Shown: positions 36,131 to 49,947 of the stretch, piece by piece | Layout of the letters: every line of letters starts with the position of its first letter | How positions within the stretch are numbered: position 1 is the stretch's first letter | DNA from: Phymorhynchus buccinoides | Lineage: Eukaryota > Mollusca > Gastropoda > Neogastropoda > Raphitomidae | Assembly: GCA_017654935.2 (NCBI GenBank) | Contig: CM065693.1 | Span: 20,274,091 to 20,338,090, forward strand | DNA length: 64,000 nt | Direction of reading: 5' to 3' | Translations under genes and position numbers: made by a program | The notes under the pieces: model-generated | Databases searched by the model: none | Told to the model about the DNA's origin: nothing | The model's input: the letters and a program-made list of their open reading frames with translations, nothing else

Positions 36131-36769
36131 CACTTTGCAGCTAAACGGGTAGCTTCAAACGAAAATTTAAAATATGTTCGATTCTAATAAAAAATGATTT
36201 CCTATGCAATTAACCAGATATTATCACTTCTACTGCATACAATTTTCTATGCTTTTCCTTTTCTAAATATTAAGTGGGATATGTAAGCAAACCAGTTTTA
36301 GCCTTCTAAAAAAATGTTCTTTCAGAAGAAGCTTGGGAGGTTCAAGAAGATATTTAGTGGCAGGGATACATTAACCCTTTGCATACTGCCCCATTTGCCC
36401 TGCGGGCTGCACTCCCAGTCTGCAGGTTCTGATAGAGAGGTACTAGCTTTATTACAAAACACACAAAAAACGACAATGAAGTGCTTGCAAATGATTTAAA
36501 ATCGTGCAACGAGTTTAGCAATCATTCCGACGCAAATAGCTTCAGAATAAACGTATTTCTGTCATTAATAGTTTCTAGACTGATAAGGAAAGTAAATGGA
36601 TGTCTCTGCCCGACAATTTGTCAAGCGCAGGGCAGAATGAGAGGTAAGTAAGTTGGTCACATTCTGGTCCGCTCCTGTACATTATTACAGGATCAACGCA
36701 GCAACACCGGACCAGCTACAACAATAGAATAAGAACCCACGCGGGTGCCTATCTGCCAGAAAAATTCTG

Positions 36770-36950
36770 TTACTGCTGTTGTCGTCTTACCATGGCTAAA
36801 AGACTCCAGGGATCATCTCAACAGCCGAAACACTTGAACACTATGGTACAAACATACCAGCTAGGGATGAGAACATTACATGTGTAACCGTTTCTGATTA
36901 CCCCGCCACATGAGCAGCCACCCTCCGACTTTGGAGGATTTCTGTTACTT
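36770..36950 (-). mobile_element. SINE-like element, (GTT)n-start orientation
   Basis: ctaaaagactccagggatca ... attaccccgccacatgagca. Inverted relative of the 29935-30290 element. Confidence 0.65.
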
Positions 36951-38247
36951 AATTTGGAGTGTTACATCCATGAAAATTTATTAAACATTCCTACAAAATT
37001 TTTTTAAAGCAATTCATTTCTGATGTGGAGAAAGGCCTTTATTATTGGAGGTGACAGCAAATAACGCTGTATTTCTTAAGAGGTCTTCTTCTTGCAGTAG
37101 ACAACCACCATCATCCTTTTGATGGTTCTGTTGTGTGCAATAACTGGGGGACTTCGGTCATGTAGTATAGATATCTGTACACAGTAATAATTTCCTTGGC
37201 CGCCCAGATGATCAGCTTGAATGGCTGGGGGAAAGATGGGACAAGTTGGAAGTAGGATTGGGGAATACTGGAGGGAAATGAGTGGGGCAGGGTCAAAAGA
37301 GGGATTGGGGATTGGGGGGGGGGGGGGGGGGAGGGGCGCTGTTTAGATCCGGGACTTGAAGCTCTCCACCAAGGCCGATGATACAGCGATGGTCCGTGGA
37401 AAAAAGGAAAAAAGGAGGTGCATGGGATAATACAAGGCATGGCCGTGGTTAGCAAAGCTTTAGTGATGGAATGGAACATTAGGGTGCATTTAGCCGTGAA
37501 CAAACAATCAAAATTCTTCAGCAGTGGTTCTTAATTAAGACGGAAAACTTACGCATGAAGCAATGTCAAAAACTTACATCTAGCAGAACCACATTTTTTC
37601 CCCAGAGACAGTTAATTCTGTGGGATCTGTCAGAAACTTTATGCTCTCAACTTGGACCAACTACTGCAGTTCAGATATATACCAAGACATATGCTTACGA
37701 CATTCATTGAGAGTCACACGGATCTTTCACAGCTTCCGATTTTGTGATGGGAATTTTTGTATTCATGAATTACCATCGTCTTATTTTCAGTTCATCTGAG
37801 CTGTACAGAAAAAAAAAGAATGAACTACCACATTATATAGGAATTCAGGTCCTATAAATAAATAAAAATGATGCAAAACCACAACAATCCAACTAAATGC
37901 TTTGCTGCGTTGTACCTTCAACTAATCACAGATAATATATTAAGTAATCTCTCACATTATGATTTATGCTCCTGGATTTCGCCCCCACCCCACACCACTC
38001 CCACGTCTCAAAGCAACTTGTATGTGGGTGATGATGTATGTAAATTATTTGTAATGTTGCGACCCCCTTCCTCAATAATCTAGTCAATGAGTATCACTAA
38101 TTTCTGTCGAATTTGGGTGCTACCAAAAAGCCTGAATATACAAAGAGTTCGCACTCCGCAGCCATTTGTTTTACTCCTACACTACAGCTGGGGACCATTA
38201 TGAACTCACTCACTGCCTACAACAACACTAACACTTCCCACCTTCCA
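36951..38247. other. Intergenic, no gene seen
   Basis: Unique AT-rich sequence with a poly-G patch (37314-37331). The 130-codon frame at 37111-37503 is low-complexity Pro/Ser rich and lacks family motifs. Confidence 0.45.
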
Positions 38248-38737
38248 CAGGGTTCCCAGGGCTTTCAGCTATCCCCAAGTAAGGACCTGTAGGCCTAAGG
38301 ATAATCTCCATCTATTAGCCAACGATCTTGAAAGGAACACTTTCCCAGCATTGTGAACAATGTCTAAGCAGATAGAAAAACAATGGCTGACACAGATATA
38401 CACGTTTTCTCGTAAAACGACACACGGATAAAGAACGAGATTTTAGTCCAATTTCTCTTGACAACTCGCGGTGCATCGTTCGTCTGCTAAGCGGTCAGTT
38501 GAAACGGGAAGGCGGGGGAGGGGGGCAAGGTGAAGTAGATGCTGAGCAATGTTTCTCAAGCGTAAAAGTGCTGCTTCTGCGATCTATTTTGAGTATGGTC
38601 TTGCTGCTCAGGGCAGTTTTTAGCAGCTGTCAGGACTTGTAAGGACCTTCAAGTGAATGTAAGCACTTGTAAGGCCTTACTTGGAGATTTCAATTGGTCA
38701 AGACTTATAAGGACTGGTAAGGCCCCTATGAACCCTG
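38248..38737. mobile_element. hAT-like element, degraded
   Basis: CAGGGTTCCCAGGGC at the left and cctatgaaccctg at the right. Interior aaggacctgtaagg / acttgtaaggacc words match the other CAGGG copies. Confidence 0.5.
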
Positions 38738-40216
38738 TTCCACCTTTTCACCTTCCAGGTGGGAAGTGAGAAAATTGCCTTCATTCTTTGCAAGGTTTGA
38801 AGGATACATTGTTAAGCTTAGTGTGTTGTCACCTCGTCAAAGTCTTTTTAAAGACGAAAATTTATTCGCCGTGTATAGTGTGTATTTCACCTTCATGTGC
38901 TTGTGTGAGTGTAGCGTTTTGATGTTTTTTAGTTCAATTATTCAAGGTTTGAAGGATGGGAAGTTATTGCTCTTTGTAACATTTAGGCTTTTTGGTGCTA
39001 TCCACATCTAATCTACCAAGACACTTCAGATTCCATAGCTGCTAAAAACAACAAACGATAACCCTGCAACTAAATGCCGATAGCTCCACCCATTCTCGCT
39101 AAATGAAATGGACACTTCAAACCCTTCAACAAACCTCCATTATGCCATTCAGACCAAATTCAACTCACTCCACACACTGGATTAGAAAAGGTTAAGGGAT
39201 GACCCCCGAAAATACGAGAAAGTTTGTACTCGCTGAATACAAACTGAAAAACAACAAATCTTTGTTCTGCAATTTAACACATACAAATCTCTCTCAATCT
39301 CTCTACACAAAGAAAGGGGCCAGACAAAGCACGTTGCCTGTTGACCACATAAAGCTAAGCGATCTGCATAGCTTTAAGAGGCGCTGCTACACCCCACTAA
39401 GTACCAACTCACTGGTCCCCGTTTGTATTGGTAAAACACAGGGCTGTAATGCCCTGAGCTCCACAAATATGTAAACAAGTCTTAATATTTACCAGTCAGG
39501 GCTCCCATTAAAGGAAAAAAAGGAGGCAAAAATCTTGAAAGCTGAAGAGATTCCAGTATTCTCTTACTGGTGATCTCTGTCCTGTTTTTCTAGATGACTC
39601 TGGGGTGCATGTGGGTGTGCCTGAAGCCTGAATTCAGGCAATTTGATGCAGTGGTCTGCCTGAAGATAGGGCTCTTCTCATGCTCTTTGTGCTCTTAAAT
39701 GGACCATTACAGCAAGGGTTGTGATGGGAAGTTCAGGCAAACTCTTTGGTCACCGCATACACCCATGAGATGTGGTTCAGGTGATGTGTCATCACAAGAC
39801 TGTGCTTACACGAGAACAGCTATTTTCTACAAGTCACACAAAACTTCATTACTTTAAAAGGTATTATCAACTAACCAACCACAGAGCATGCAGCTGGTGT
39901 TCCATAATTACACAATCTTCTCATCCCCAACTCCTTCCTAGTTTCTCCCCAGAACTTTTTTTAACAGAAAAAATATGCCCCACTTCCCTTTTTTAATGAT
40001 CCACATGCCTTTCTTCAACAGTTTGACAATTTGCTGATAATAATTATAAAATCTCTGAAATACAGGAGCCCTTGCCATTTTTTCTACAGTTTGAATATTT
40101 GTTGATAATTTCAAGTTCTTAAAAATACAAATAAAATTTAAAAAACAGGAGCCCTGAACTGCGCTCCACAAAGTGCATGCATGTCCTTTGGCCAATCCAG
40201 CGGGTGCCTCTTCCGG
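38738..40216. other. Probable proximal SCAMP 3' UTR
   Basis: Directly follows the SCAMP stop on the - strand; AT-rich, no other gene. No strong polyadenylation site stands out, so the UTR end is unknown. Confidence 0.4.
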
Positions 40217-40384
40217 TTAGTACCGGTTGTTGGAGCCGTACTGGCCGGTCACGGCTCCCCGAGCCGCCCCGGCAGCAGCATCAGAAGCGGCATTCTGCAC
40301 GGCTTCGTTGCGCATGACGCCCGTGGCAAACTCTGCCTGGGCCTTCTGGAAGCTGGCGCCCGTGCTGCGGTAGATGCGGTGCAC
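40217..40384 (-). CDS. SCAMP: SCAMP terminal coding exon: cytosolic tail
   Basis: A 168-nt exon with acceptor ccctgtgtcag|GTG, entered in phase 0. It encodes [55 protein letters not shown] and TAA. KVHxxYRxTGASFxKAQxEFATGVM is the conserved SCAMP tail, and the alanine-rich end is also typical. It is GC-rich against AT-rich flanks. Confidence 0.95.
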   Translation of the reverse strand: MHRIYRSTGASFQKAQAEFATGVMRNEAVQNAASDAAAGAARGAVTGQYGSNNRY

Positions 40385-43300
40385 CTGACACAGGGTAGAA
40401 AACATAGTGGTGAGATCTACTAGGTTTGTGTTTCTTTAAATCATTCATCGACTCAGCATTACCGCGTTTTATTAACTATAAGGAGCTTACACGTTTTAAC
40501 AAAAATCTGGTTTTATAATAATGAACAGTTACTTTGTTAATTTCTAGTGTTGTCGTTATCGTTCCCCAGATTAAACGCTCTGGGGGCACACCCAGTGCCA
40601 TGTGAACATTTTGCATGGCCTTGGGTGGGAAGATTATGTGTATGTTTTTTGCTTTTCAAGGGCCCCGCCACATGGGCGGCCATACTCCAACTTCAGGGAT
40701 GTTAATTTCTAGTCATATTATATAATGTGCAGGGGTTCTGCAGAGAAAAAGGTATAGCCTTATAGTCAATATGGTAATTTTAAGCTACACTAGCGACCAA
40801 AAGTTAAGGCCCAGAAAGACAATCATCTCTGAAAACTCACGAACTCAATAAAACGCACCCAGCTCATAACAAAACTGAATTTATTCTTTTAACATTAAGT
40901 TCATTCAAAAAAATCATTAATCTGAACGAGTTCAGTCAACAAAACGCCCCTTTCAACAACTTCCCCCTCCTCTTGAAAAGTCACACTCAGAATCAATGCA
41001 CTTTGGAACAGTCAGTACACATTACTGAATTCTTTTTTGCGCGGATGCCTTCCTCTCATGGTGACACATCACCACACAAAATTTGAAGCGATTCGGTTAA
41101 GCGGTTCGGGAGATATCCTTGGGACAGTCAGAAAACCCACACACAAAAAAACCACATTACTGACTGTTCCAAAGTGCATTGATTCTGAATGTGTGACTTT
41201 TCAAGAGGAGGGGGAAGTTGTTGAAAGGGGCATGTTGTTGACTGAGCTCGTTCTGATTAATTATTTTTTGGAATGAACTTAATGTTAAAAGAATAAATTC
41301 AGTTTTGTTATGAGCTGGGTATGTTTTATTGAGTTCGTGAGTTTTCGGAGATGATTGTCTTTCTGGGCCTTAACTTTTGGTCGCTGTGTACTACAAAAAT
41401 GACTTTACAGATTCGTAGAAGACAACAACAACAAAAACATTCACATGTGCATGCAGACAAGCACTCGACATTCGCGCACAAACACAGGTATAGATACAAT
41501 GCCTGCACACATGCACAAACACACATTTAGCAATAAATCATGAAGGCAAAAGGCCTTCGCATTTGTTTCTGCCAAGTAGTAGAATAAAAAAATTTGTTTA
41601 AAGAAATACAAATCATTGTAAGTCTGGCGCTATGTATCAAAGAAACATCCCTGTGGGGATACCGGGGGGTCTTTCGTAAACATAGTTCCCCCACCTTCTG
41701 GAAGTTCTGTGCTTGTAACTTCCTCTAATCTGCCACTCTCTTTGACTCTGCCTTTTCCCTTTGCTTTTTAACATCTATCGTCTACTATCTTTCTGACTTA
41801 TTGGCCCATTCTCCTGCCTTTTTTCAAAAAAATCTTCCAAATAATTTCCCTTGAGCTCCTCTGAAATCGGAATGGGTCGGCTGTACGCAGCGGGGAGACC
41901 AGTGAAAACTGAAAACTGGACACATACGTACCTTACCCATTATGGCCATATGGCCTGGGAATGCAGAAGAAGAAGAATTATCAAAGAAACAAGAGGTAAA
42001 GCATTAATACACAAGTTTGTTGAGTTAACCATCAATTTAGGACCACAACTTACAACAGAGTTCATTGGTGTCAGAGCAAAGGACATTGTTTTGCAGTACA
42101 AGTTCCTTATTCCAATCAACCACTTCAGTTTTTACACTTGCTATTGTGACTACGATACTGAACATCTTAGCTTCAAAACTCATTACCGTAATAGTAGATA
42201 CAATAATTAACAAAAGCTAAACAAGATCACAACATCAAATTGTAACATACCACACAACACATCTATTCCAACAAGCATGCATCTCCCATAACACACAACA
42301 ACACTGAAATGAAGAGAAAGAAAAGCCAAAATATTAGGTCTCCCACCTTCCAGTAACTTCATTAATTTCATCATCTTCTTCTTCTGCATTCCCAGGCCAT
42401 AATGGGTAAGGTACGTATGTGTCCGGTTTTCAGTTTTCATTGGTCTCCCCGCTGCGTACAGCCGACACATTCCGATTTCGGAGGAGCTCGAAGGAGAAAA
42501 ATTATTTGGAAGATTTCTTTCTTTTTTAAAGGCAAGAGAATGGGCCAATAAGTCAGAAAGATAGTAGATGATAGAAAATGAAGGGAAAAGGCAGAGTCAA
42601 AGACAGCGGTAGATTAACCCTTTCGCCGCCAGCCAATTTTCAGCAAACATTTTTCCATTAATCTTACCTGGGTAGAGAAAAACAAAATCTGCAATAGTGG
42701 GGATTCCTCTGTGACATATTCAAAGTAAGGCCTATCCTTACCTCCCAAAATAAAGAAAATAGGGTCTTTGGATAACAGACCCTGGTTTAATGCCTTTTAG
42801 TGATATGGGTGTTAAATCATTGTGGTGCAAAAATGCGACATTGGCGGTGAAAGGGTTAAAGGAAGTTACAAGCACAGAACTTCCAGAAGGTGGGGGAACT
42901 ATTTTTTACAAAACACCCCCCAGTATCCCCACGGGGAAATCGATAAAACATTTTCTGCAATACAGACAGGTGTAAAAGTGACAGTACCTTGACAAGCATG
43001 AGCACGGTGGCCACTGCTTCAATGGAAAAAAAGAAAGCTACGAAGAGCATGAAGGAGCCCGCAACCACGTTCGTCTTCGTCGCTACCATTATCCCATTTA
43101 TCCAACCACTAGGGAGGGGGAAAACCAAAACAAAACAAAACCAGCTCTATTACACCAACACAATCATTGGGAAAACCAAACCCAAAAAGAAATACCGTAT
43201 TTTTCGGATCATTAGGCGCTGCTGTGCATAAAGCAAATAGGGCAATTTTCGAGAAAAATCTTTAAAAAATTAAAGTAAAAAGCACCCTCGTTTATAAGGC

Positions 43301-46300
43301 GATACACACCTCGTAAAAGAAAGTCGAAGTTTGAAGCCCGTACACGTCCTGTAAACGCTTATCGCCCGCCATTACTGCTGTCATAAACGAGAGTTGGCTC
43401 CCTTCTCAAATAAACGAACTTCCGTTTTTGCGACTTCCGGTTGTTGTGCTTGGACTTTTCTTCGCGAAAACTGGTAGAATTATGGCACTTTAAGCTCTAC
43501 AACGATGCCTTTTGCATCCAATGAAGGGTTATGGCATCTATTGGACGGTATCTCGGATGATAATAGGGATTTTGAAGCATTTTAACGTGAGGATTCGTCG
43601 TATCGGCGACTCGTTACCACTTTCGATGTTGTGACTCACAGTAGACTGTAATGAGTTTAGCAATCGTTGCCTCTCTTCTCACGATTTTATTCACTAAAAG
43701 GGCACCCTCGTTTATTAGGCGCATAGGTCGAAATTGGAAAAAAAAATATCGCCTTATAGTCAGAAAATTACGGTAATTACAAAACACAAATCAAAAGCAA
43801 AAGTGGAAAAAAACAATAATACACAACACAAATCGAAAGCAAAACTGGAAAAGATCTGCAAGGTGAAATGTGGTAAAAGATTAAATAGTTGGGGTGATAG
43901 TAACCTGAAAACAAAAGTGATAGCAACAAAAAATTCGATTCGCCCGCATTACGACGAATACATCATGCGTCAACATCATCTCTCCAGTATATAAATACGC
44001 TATTTTGACATGTTATTTCGGGCTTAACCGTAGCAGTGAGAAATACACATACAATAGTATTTTGACTAAGCTACTCATAGGCTTGTGTTGCCACGCCACA
44101 ACATCAGTTTCAACTAGGAATTTTATTTTTTTTCAGCCTTACTTTCCCCCCCCCTTACATAATGACATAATTAGCTTGCTACTGCTGTTTTATTTTTCTC
44201 TCAGTCGAATACTTGTGGCGGTGCCATAGCCGATGAGGTTTAACCGAGGCGTGGTCACCGCTACAGCTATTTTAATATAAAAAAATCGGGACCTTACTGG
44301 TTTCGTACTGCCTCCGGGCATTGCCTCCAGTATTGTTCCAACCATATTTGTATAAATTTACAAATGTCCCATATGTGTCTGATTCAGACCAAGAGGACGT
44401 AAAACTCCATTTTCTCTCTCTCGCTACTGCTGTTTGACTCAAATTTATGGAAATTGTAGAAAAGAATTAGATGGCAACAAACTAATATTTGTCAAACGAT
44501 TAAGAAGTAAAATCATTTCTGTACATTCCATTGGAGAAAAGATGGGAGTGACGCATGACATATTCATTGCTTCATACATAAAAAATAAAAAATCTTTTTT
44601 CACAAGCATGCAAACACTGCCAGACTGAAACAGTCAGCTATCTGCTTTACAGCAATAAGCAGCTGGTGATTTAACTGCACATAGCTGCCAAACATTCAAA
44701 ATTTCCCGGAATTTTTCCATTTTCCAGCCGCGATTCCGCATTTCCGATTATGACAATAAAATTCCGGGTTCTGAAATCGCAAGGAAAAAAAAAAGTCAAA
44801 CCCACTTGGAAGTCAACGTGCGTGCCGTTTCCATAGCCATTCCAAATGCCAATCCAACATTTATTATCGCGAAAACCATAATCTGCGCAAGTGCGGTAAG
44901 CCTTTTTGCTAAACAAAAAGGCGTCAAACAAAACCGGGAACTTGCATCGTGTTTACCGAAGTTTGTTCCTCGGCATAGAGAACAATTTCCCATTAACGAT
45001 GTGTCCCGCGAGGAGGATAGTCACGCTTTCTGCACTGTGTGCCGACGCAGCTTACCGAAGTTTGTTCCTCGGCATAGAGAACAATTTCCCATCAACGATG
45101 TGTCCCGCGAGGAGGATAGTCACGCTTTCTGCACTGTGTGCCGACGCAACTTCAAAATTTCTTACTGGGATCTAAAATAACATCGCTGTTCACGAGAAGC
45201 TTGTACCGTGAAACTGAAAGCAGAAGTCTTCAGTTCAGTTGTGAAAATGATCGCGCCCCACCCCCATATATTATATTCCGTTTTTTTGTTCTGGAAAGTT
45301 GGCAGCTATGACTGCAGATGTGCAGTCATGTGCAGCTGCACAGATGGACAAATTATCCAAAACCTACACAGAAACAAGCAATATGAGGGGACCTCCGAGA
45401 ATGACAAGGCATCCTCTGCTGCACTAGCCACTCCATGGGTCACACCAGCCTTAGGTAATATACCAGCATGCACATTTTGAAGTGATTCGGTGCACTGGTA
45501 CACAGGATACTAAACAGAGAACGACAAGGCGTCCTCTGCTGCACTAGCCACTCCATAGGTTACACCAGCCTTAGGTAATATACCAGTGTGCATGTGATTC
45601 GGTGCACTGGTTCACAAGATGAGAATGACAAGGCGTCCTCTGCTGCATTAGCAACTTCATAGGTCACACCAGCCTTAGGTAATATACCAGTGTGCATGTG
45701 ATTCGGTGCACTAGTTCACAAGATGAGAATGACAAGGCGTCCTCTGCTGCACTAGCCACTCCATAGGTCACACCAGCCTTAGGTAATATACCAGTGTGCA
45801 CATTTTGAAGTGATTCGGTGCACTGGTTCACTGCATTAGCAACTCCATAGGTCACACCAGCCTTAGGTAATATACCAGTGTGCATGTGATTCGGTGCACT
45901 GGTTCACAAGATGAGAATGACAAGGCGTCCTCTGCTGCACTAGCCACTCCATAGGTCACACCAGCCTTAGGTAATATACCAGTGTGCACATTTTGAAGTG
46001 ATTCAGTGCACTGGTTCACAAGATACTAAACAGAGAATGACAAGGCTTACTCTGTTGCATTAGTCACTTAGGTAATATACCAGTGCACATTTTGAAGTGA
46101 TTCGGTGCACTGGTTCACAAGATACTAAACAGAGAATGACAAGGCGTCCTCTGCTGCACAAGTCACTCCATAGGTCACACCAGCCTTAGGTAATATACCA
46201 GTGTGCACATTTTGAAGTGATTTGGTGCAGAGGTTCACAAAATACTGAACAGAGCAATGGCAACAAGATATGAGCCACTGCAATAGCCCTCCATCCCTGG

Positions 46301-48342
46301 AGAGATGGAGGGCTAAGTTTTGGAGTAAAATTTGCCTTATGGGCTATGTTTTTGTTTTTTCATTTTTGCATTAAAATTAATTTGGCAATTAATGGTTGAA
46401 ATAATTAAACACTGGGACACGAACTAAGAAAAAGAAAGCATGCATTAAAGAAAAACAAAGCACCACGACACATAGATGAATACAGTGGAACCTCCCTTAT
46501 AAGACCATCAAAAAGCATCCAAAATGAGGTCTCATAAGGGAGGGGTCAAATAAGGGAGGTAATTTTAATACTTACAAAGAAGGGCAGTGTCTCAGAGAAG
46601 TAGGTTTTATGTGGGAGGGAGTCTTATAATGAAGGTCTTATAAGGGAGGTTCCACTGTAGTACAATACCTACACGGCCATTGCCACACAAACTTAAAATA
46701 CACCACCCAAAATAGAAAAATAAATAATTGAAAGGAAAAAAAAACACCTCCATACAAGCACCAGCCTGATACTGCTGAGGAAACAAAACATCAATAGGCA
46801 AATAACAGGCTTGAGTTTACACCGGCTTTCTGTTCTCAGGTTTAAAACCGCCCAGCATCTGTGCAGCCAAAACTTTTAATCAGAAATTAAGCAGAACTGA
46901 AAGGCTAAACGCTGTCTTCTCTGCTGAATTGAATTTTCTGAAGAGCCAACTATTAGACAGATTTGCGGAAGCTGTTTGGGTCATTAATTTCATGCTTACT
47001 GAACAATCTGTTTTCAACCAAATCGATAAGCATTTGTCCGAAACTGCCCGTCTGCCTTGTTTATGGCACGCAGTCTGTGAAAGTCTATTTGACCACTGCA
47101 AACCTACATAAACACGCCTGATATTAACTAATCCAAACATATTGTCATGCTTATAGCATAGCTGTCCAATTCAGATTTGGGTCTGTGTGCGCATATACGC
47201 GGAAATCCATGCGCATATATCTCATCCGCGATCCGCAAATAAAGTATTAAAATAAAAAAGCAGCAAGCGGATGGAACATGCGGATGGATTTCCGCATGTA
47301 TGTGCGCACGGCCTCATATTTCTTACTTCCAGGTTGTCGTTGTTGTTTTTTATTGCGGGTGGGTTTCTGTATGGAATTTGTGCATATATGTGCACACGGC
47401 CTCCTGTTTCTAACTTCCAGGTTGTTGGTGGGTTGTTTTTTTTATTGCGGGTGGGTTTCTGTATGGAATTTGTGCATAAATGTGCACACGGCCTCCTGTT
47501 TCTTACTTCCAGGTTATTGTTTTTTGTTTATTGCGGATGGGTTTCTGTATGGAATTTGTGCATATATGTGCACACGGCCTCACGTTTCTTACTTCCAGGT
47601 TGTTGGGTGTGGTGGGCTTTTTTTTAATATATTACGGATGGGTTTCTGTATGGAATTTGTGCATATATGTGCACACGGTCTATGGCAATTTTGTGAAAAT
47701 GGTTGCCCAGAAAGGGTCTTTGTTTCCCGCCAAAAGCTTGAACATGTGTCTAGAACCAAAAATCGTTGCTGGCGTAATTTTGTACAGGATTAGTAGTGTT
47801 AATTTATCAACATTACTGATAGTTTTACTCATTTTTCTCAAAACTGCAATCTGTGAACAAGACCAGTATCCTATAAGTGTGATGGTATTCTTCAAAAATT
47901 GGAAATTAGGGTAACCAAATATCATAGACAATTTTGTTTTAAAGAAGAAATTTGGAATTTTGAAAAACAACTGTTACAATACTAAACAAAAAGAAGAGTG
48001 CGCATAGTGTTTAAACTCAAGCCTGCATTGGAGCACATACACACACATAACTCATGCAACACCGATGGGTCGAACACCAATTATGAAACCAATCCTTGAC
48101 AGTCCCCCCCCCCCACCCTACACCCTTTGGGGGAGTGTCCGGCAGCAAGCAGTACCTGGACGAGCACAGCAAAGCTAATGATGGCCAGCAGGCCAAAGAA
48201 AATGCCCACAAAGATCATGATCAGCCCTGCCGCCAGGTTCTTCCCCACCACGCCCAGACCGGCTATGATCCCGCTGCATGGACAGCACCAGTGTACCAGT
48301 TAGTTCATTCTTTCATCGTCACTTTTTGTTGTGTGTGTGTGT

Positions 48343-48375
<33 letters not shown>

Positions 48376-48486
48376 TCTCTCTCTCTCTCAGTCTCTCTCG
48401 AGTCTCTCCCTCCCTCCTTCATGGACAGCACCAGTGTTCGGGTTAGTTCATTCTTTCATCGTTGCTTTCTGTGGCGGGTCTCTCTC

Positions 48487-48524
<38 letters not shown>

Positions 48525-48600
48525 ATTCTGTCTCTCTCTCTCCCTCCTTCATGGACAGCATCAGTGTTCGGGTTAGTTCATTCTTTCAAGGTCGCTTTCT

Positions 48601-48639
<39 letters not shown>

Positions 48640-49916
48640 CTCTCTCTATCTCTCTCCCTGTCTCTCTCTCTCTCTCTCATTCTGTCTCTCTCAAGTCTCT
48701 CCCTCCCTCCTTCATGGACAGCGTCAGTGTTCGGGTTAGTTCATTCTTTCATGGTAACTTTCCGTGGGGGGGGGGGGGGGTCTCTATCTTCTCTCTCTCT
48801 CTCATTCTGTCTCTCTCGAGTCTCTCCCTCCCTCCTTCATGGACAGCATCAGTGTTCGGGTTAGTTCATTCTTTCATAATCGCTCTCTGTGGCGGGTCTC
48901 TCTCTCTCTCTCCCTGTCTCTCTCTCATTCTGTCTCTCTCTCTGTCTCTCCCTCCCTCCTTCATGGACAGCACCAGTGTTTGGGTTAGTTCATTCTTTCA
49001 TGGTAACTTTCTGTGGGTCTCTCTCTCTCTCCGTCATCGCTATCTCTCCCTCGATCCCTGTTCTCTGAGGGGGGGGGGGGGGGGGGGGGGGGGGGTCTCC
49101 CTCTTCTCTCTCTCTCTCATTCTGTCTCTCTCTCTGTCTCTCTGTCTCTCTCCTCTCTCTCTCTCTCTCTCTCCTCATTCCTCTCTCTCTCTCTCTCTCT
49201 CTCTCCCTGACTCTCTTGGGACTTCTCTCTCTCATTCTGTCTTCTCGATCTCTCCCTCCCTCCTTCATGGAAAGCATCAGTGGGGGGGGGGTCGGGTGGG
49301 GGTCTCTCTCTCTATCTTTCTCTGTCTCTCTCCCTGTCTCTCTCTCTCTCATTCTGTCTCTCTTGAGTCTCTCCCTCCCTCCTTCATGGACAGCATCAGT
49401 GTTTGGGTTAGTTCATTCTTTTATCGTAACTTTCTTTGGGGGTGTGTGTGGGGGGGGGGGGGGTGTCTCTATCTATCTCTCTCTCATTCTGTCTCTCGGT
49501 CTCTCCCTCCCTCCTTCATGCACAACACCAGTGTTTGGGTTAGTTCATTCTTTCACCGTCACTTTCTGTGTGTGTGTGTGTGGGGGGGGGGGGGGTCTCT
49601 CTCTCTCTCCAGGGCTCCCAATCGTCCCGCAAAACAAGAGGGTCCCAGGGACTCCTTCACTTACAGCATAGAGGGTCCTAGAGGCGGGACAGAGGGTCTC
49701 TGGCATTGTGAATGCTAAAAAGAATTTTTCTAGTGCATCCCTGGGACCCCCTGCACATTCTTTTAGAGGGTCCTTTAGAATTTTAGTACTTCATAGACCC
49801 CCAAATGGGGGTCCCTGGGATCCCTGCTCTCTCTCTCTCTCTCTCTGTCTCTCTCGAGTCTCTCCCTCCCTCCTTCTTCTTTCTCTTTCTTTGTACGGGT
49901 TGTTGTTGTTCTTGCT

Positions 49917-49947
<31 letters not shown>

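Noticed and set aside
41037..41276. 79-codon frame in the last SCAMP intron
   Set aside because: It lies across the loop and arm of the hairpin element; not conserved coding sequence that I recognise.
47278..47793. 171-codon frame with repeated [13 protein letters not shown]
   Set aside because: It is generated by the ~95-bp tandem array and runs opposite to SCAMP; no family resemblance.
48462..49718. 418-codon open frame, the longest in the window
   Set aside because: It translates (CT)n, poly-G and repeated satellite units ([17 protein letters not shown]). Its length comes from stop-free low-complexity DNA.
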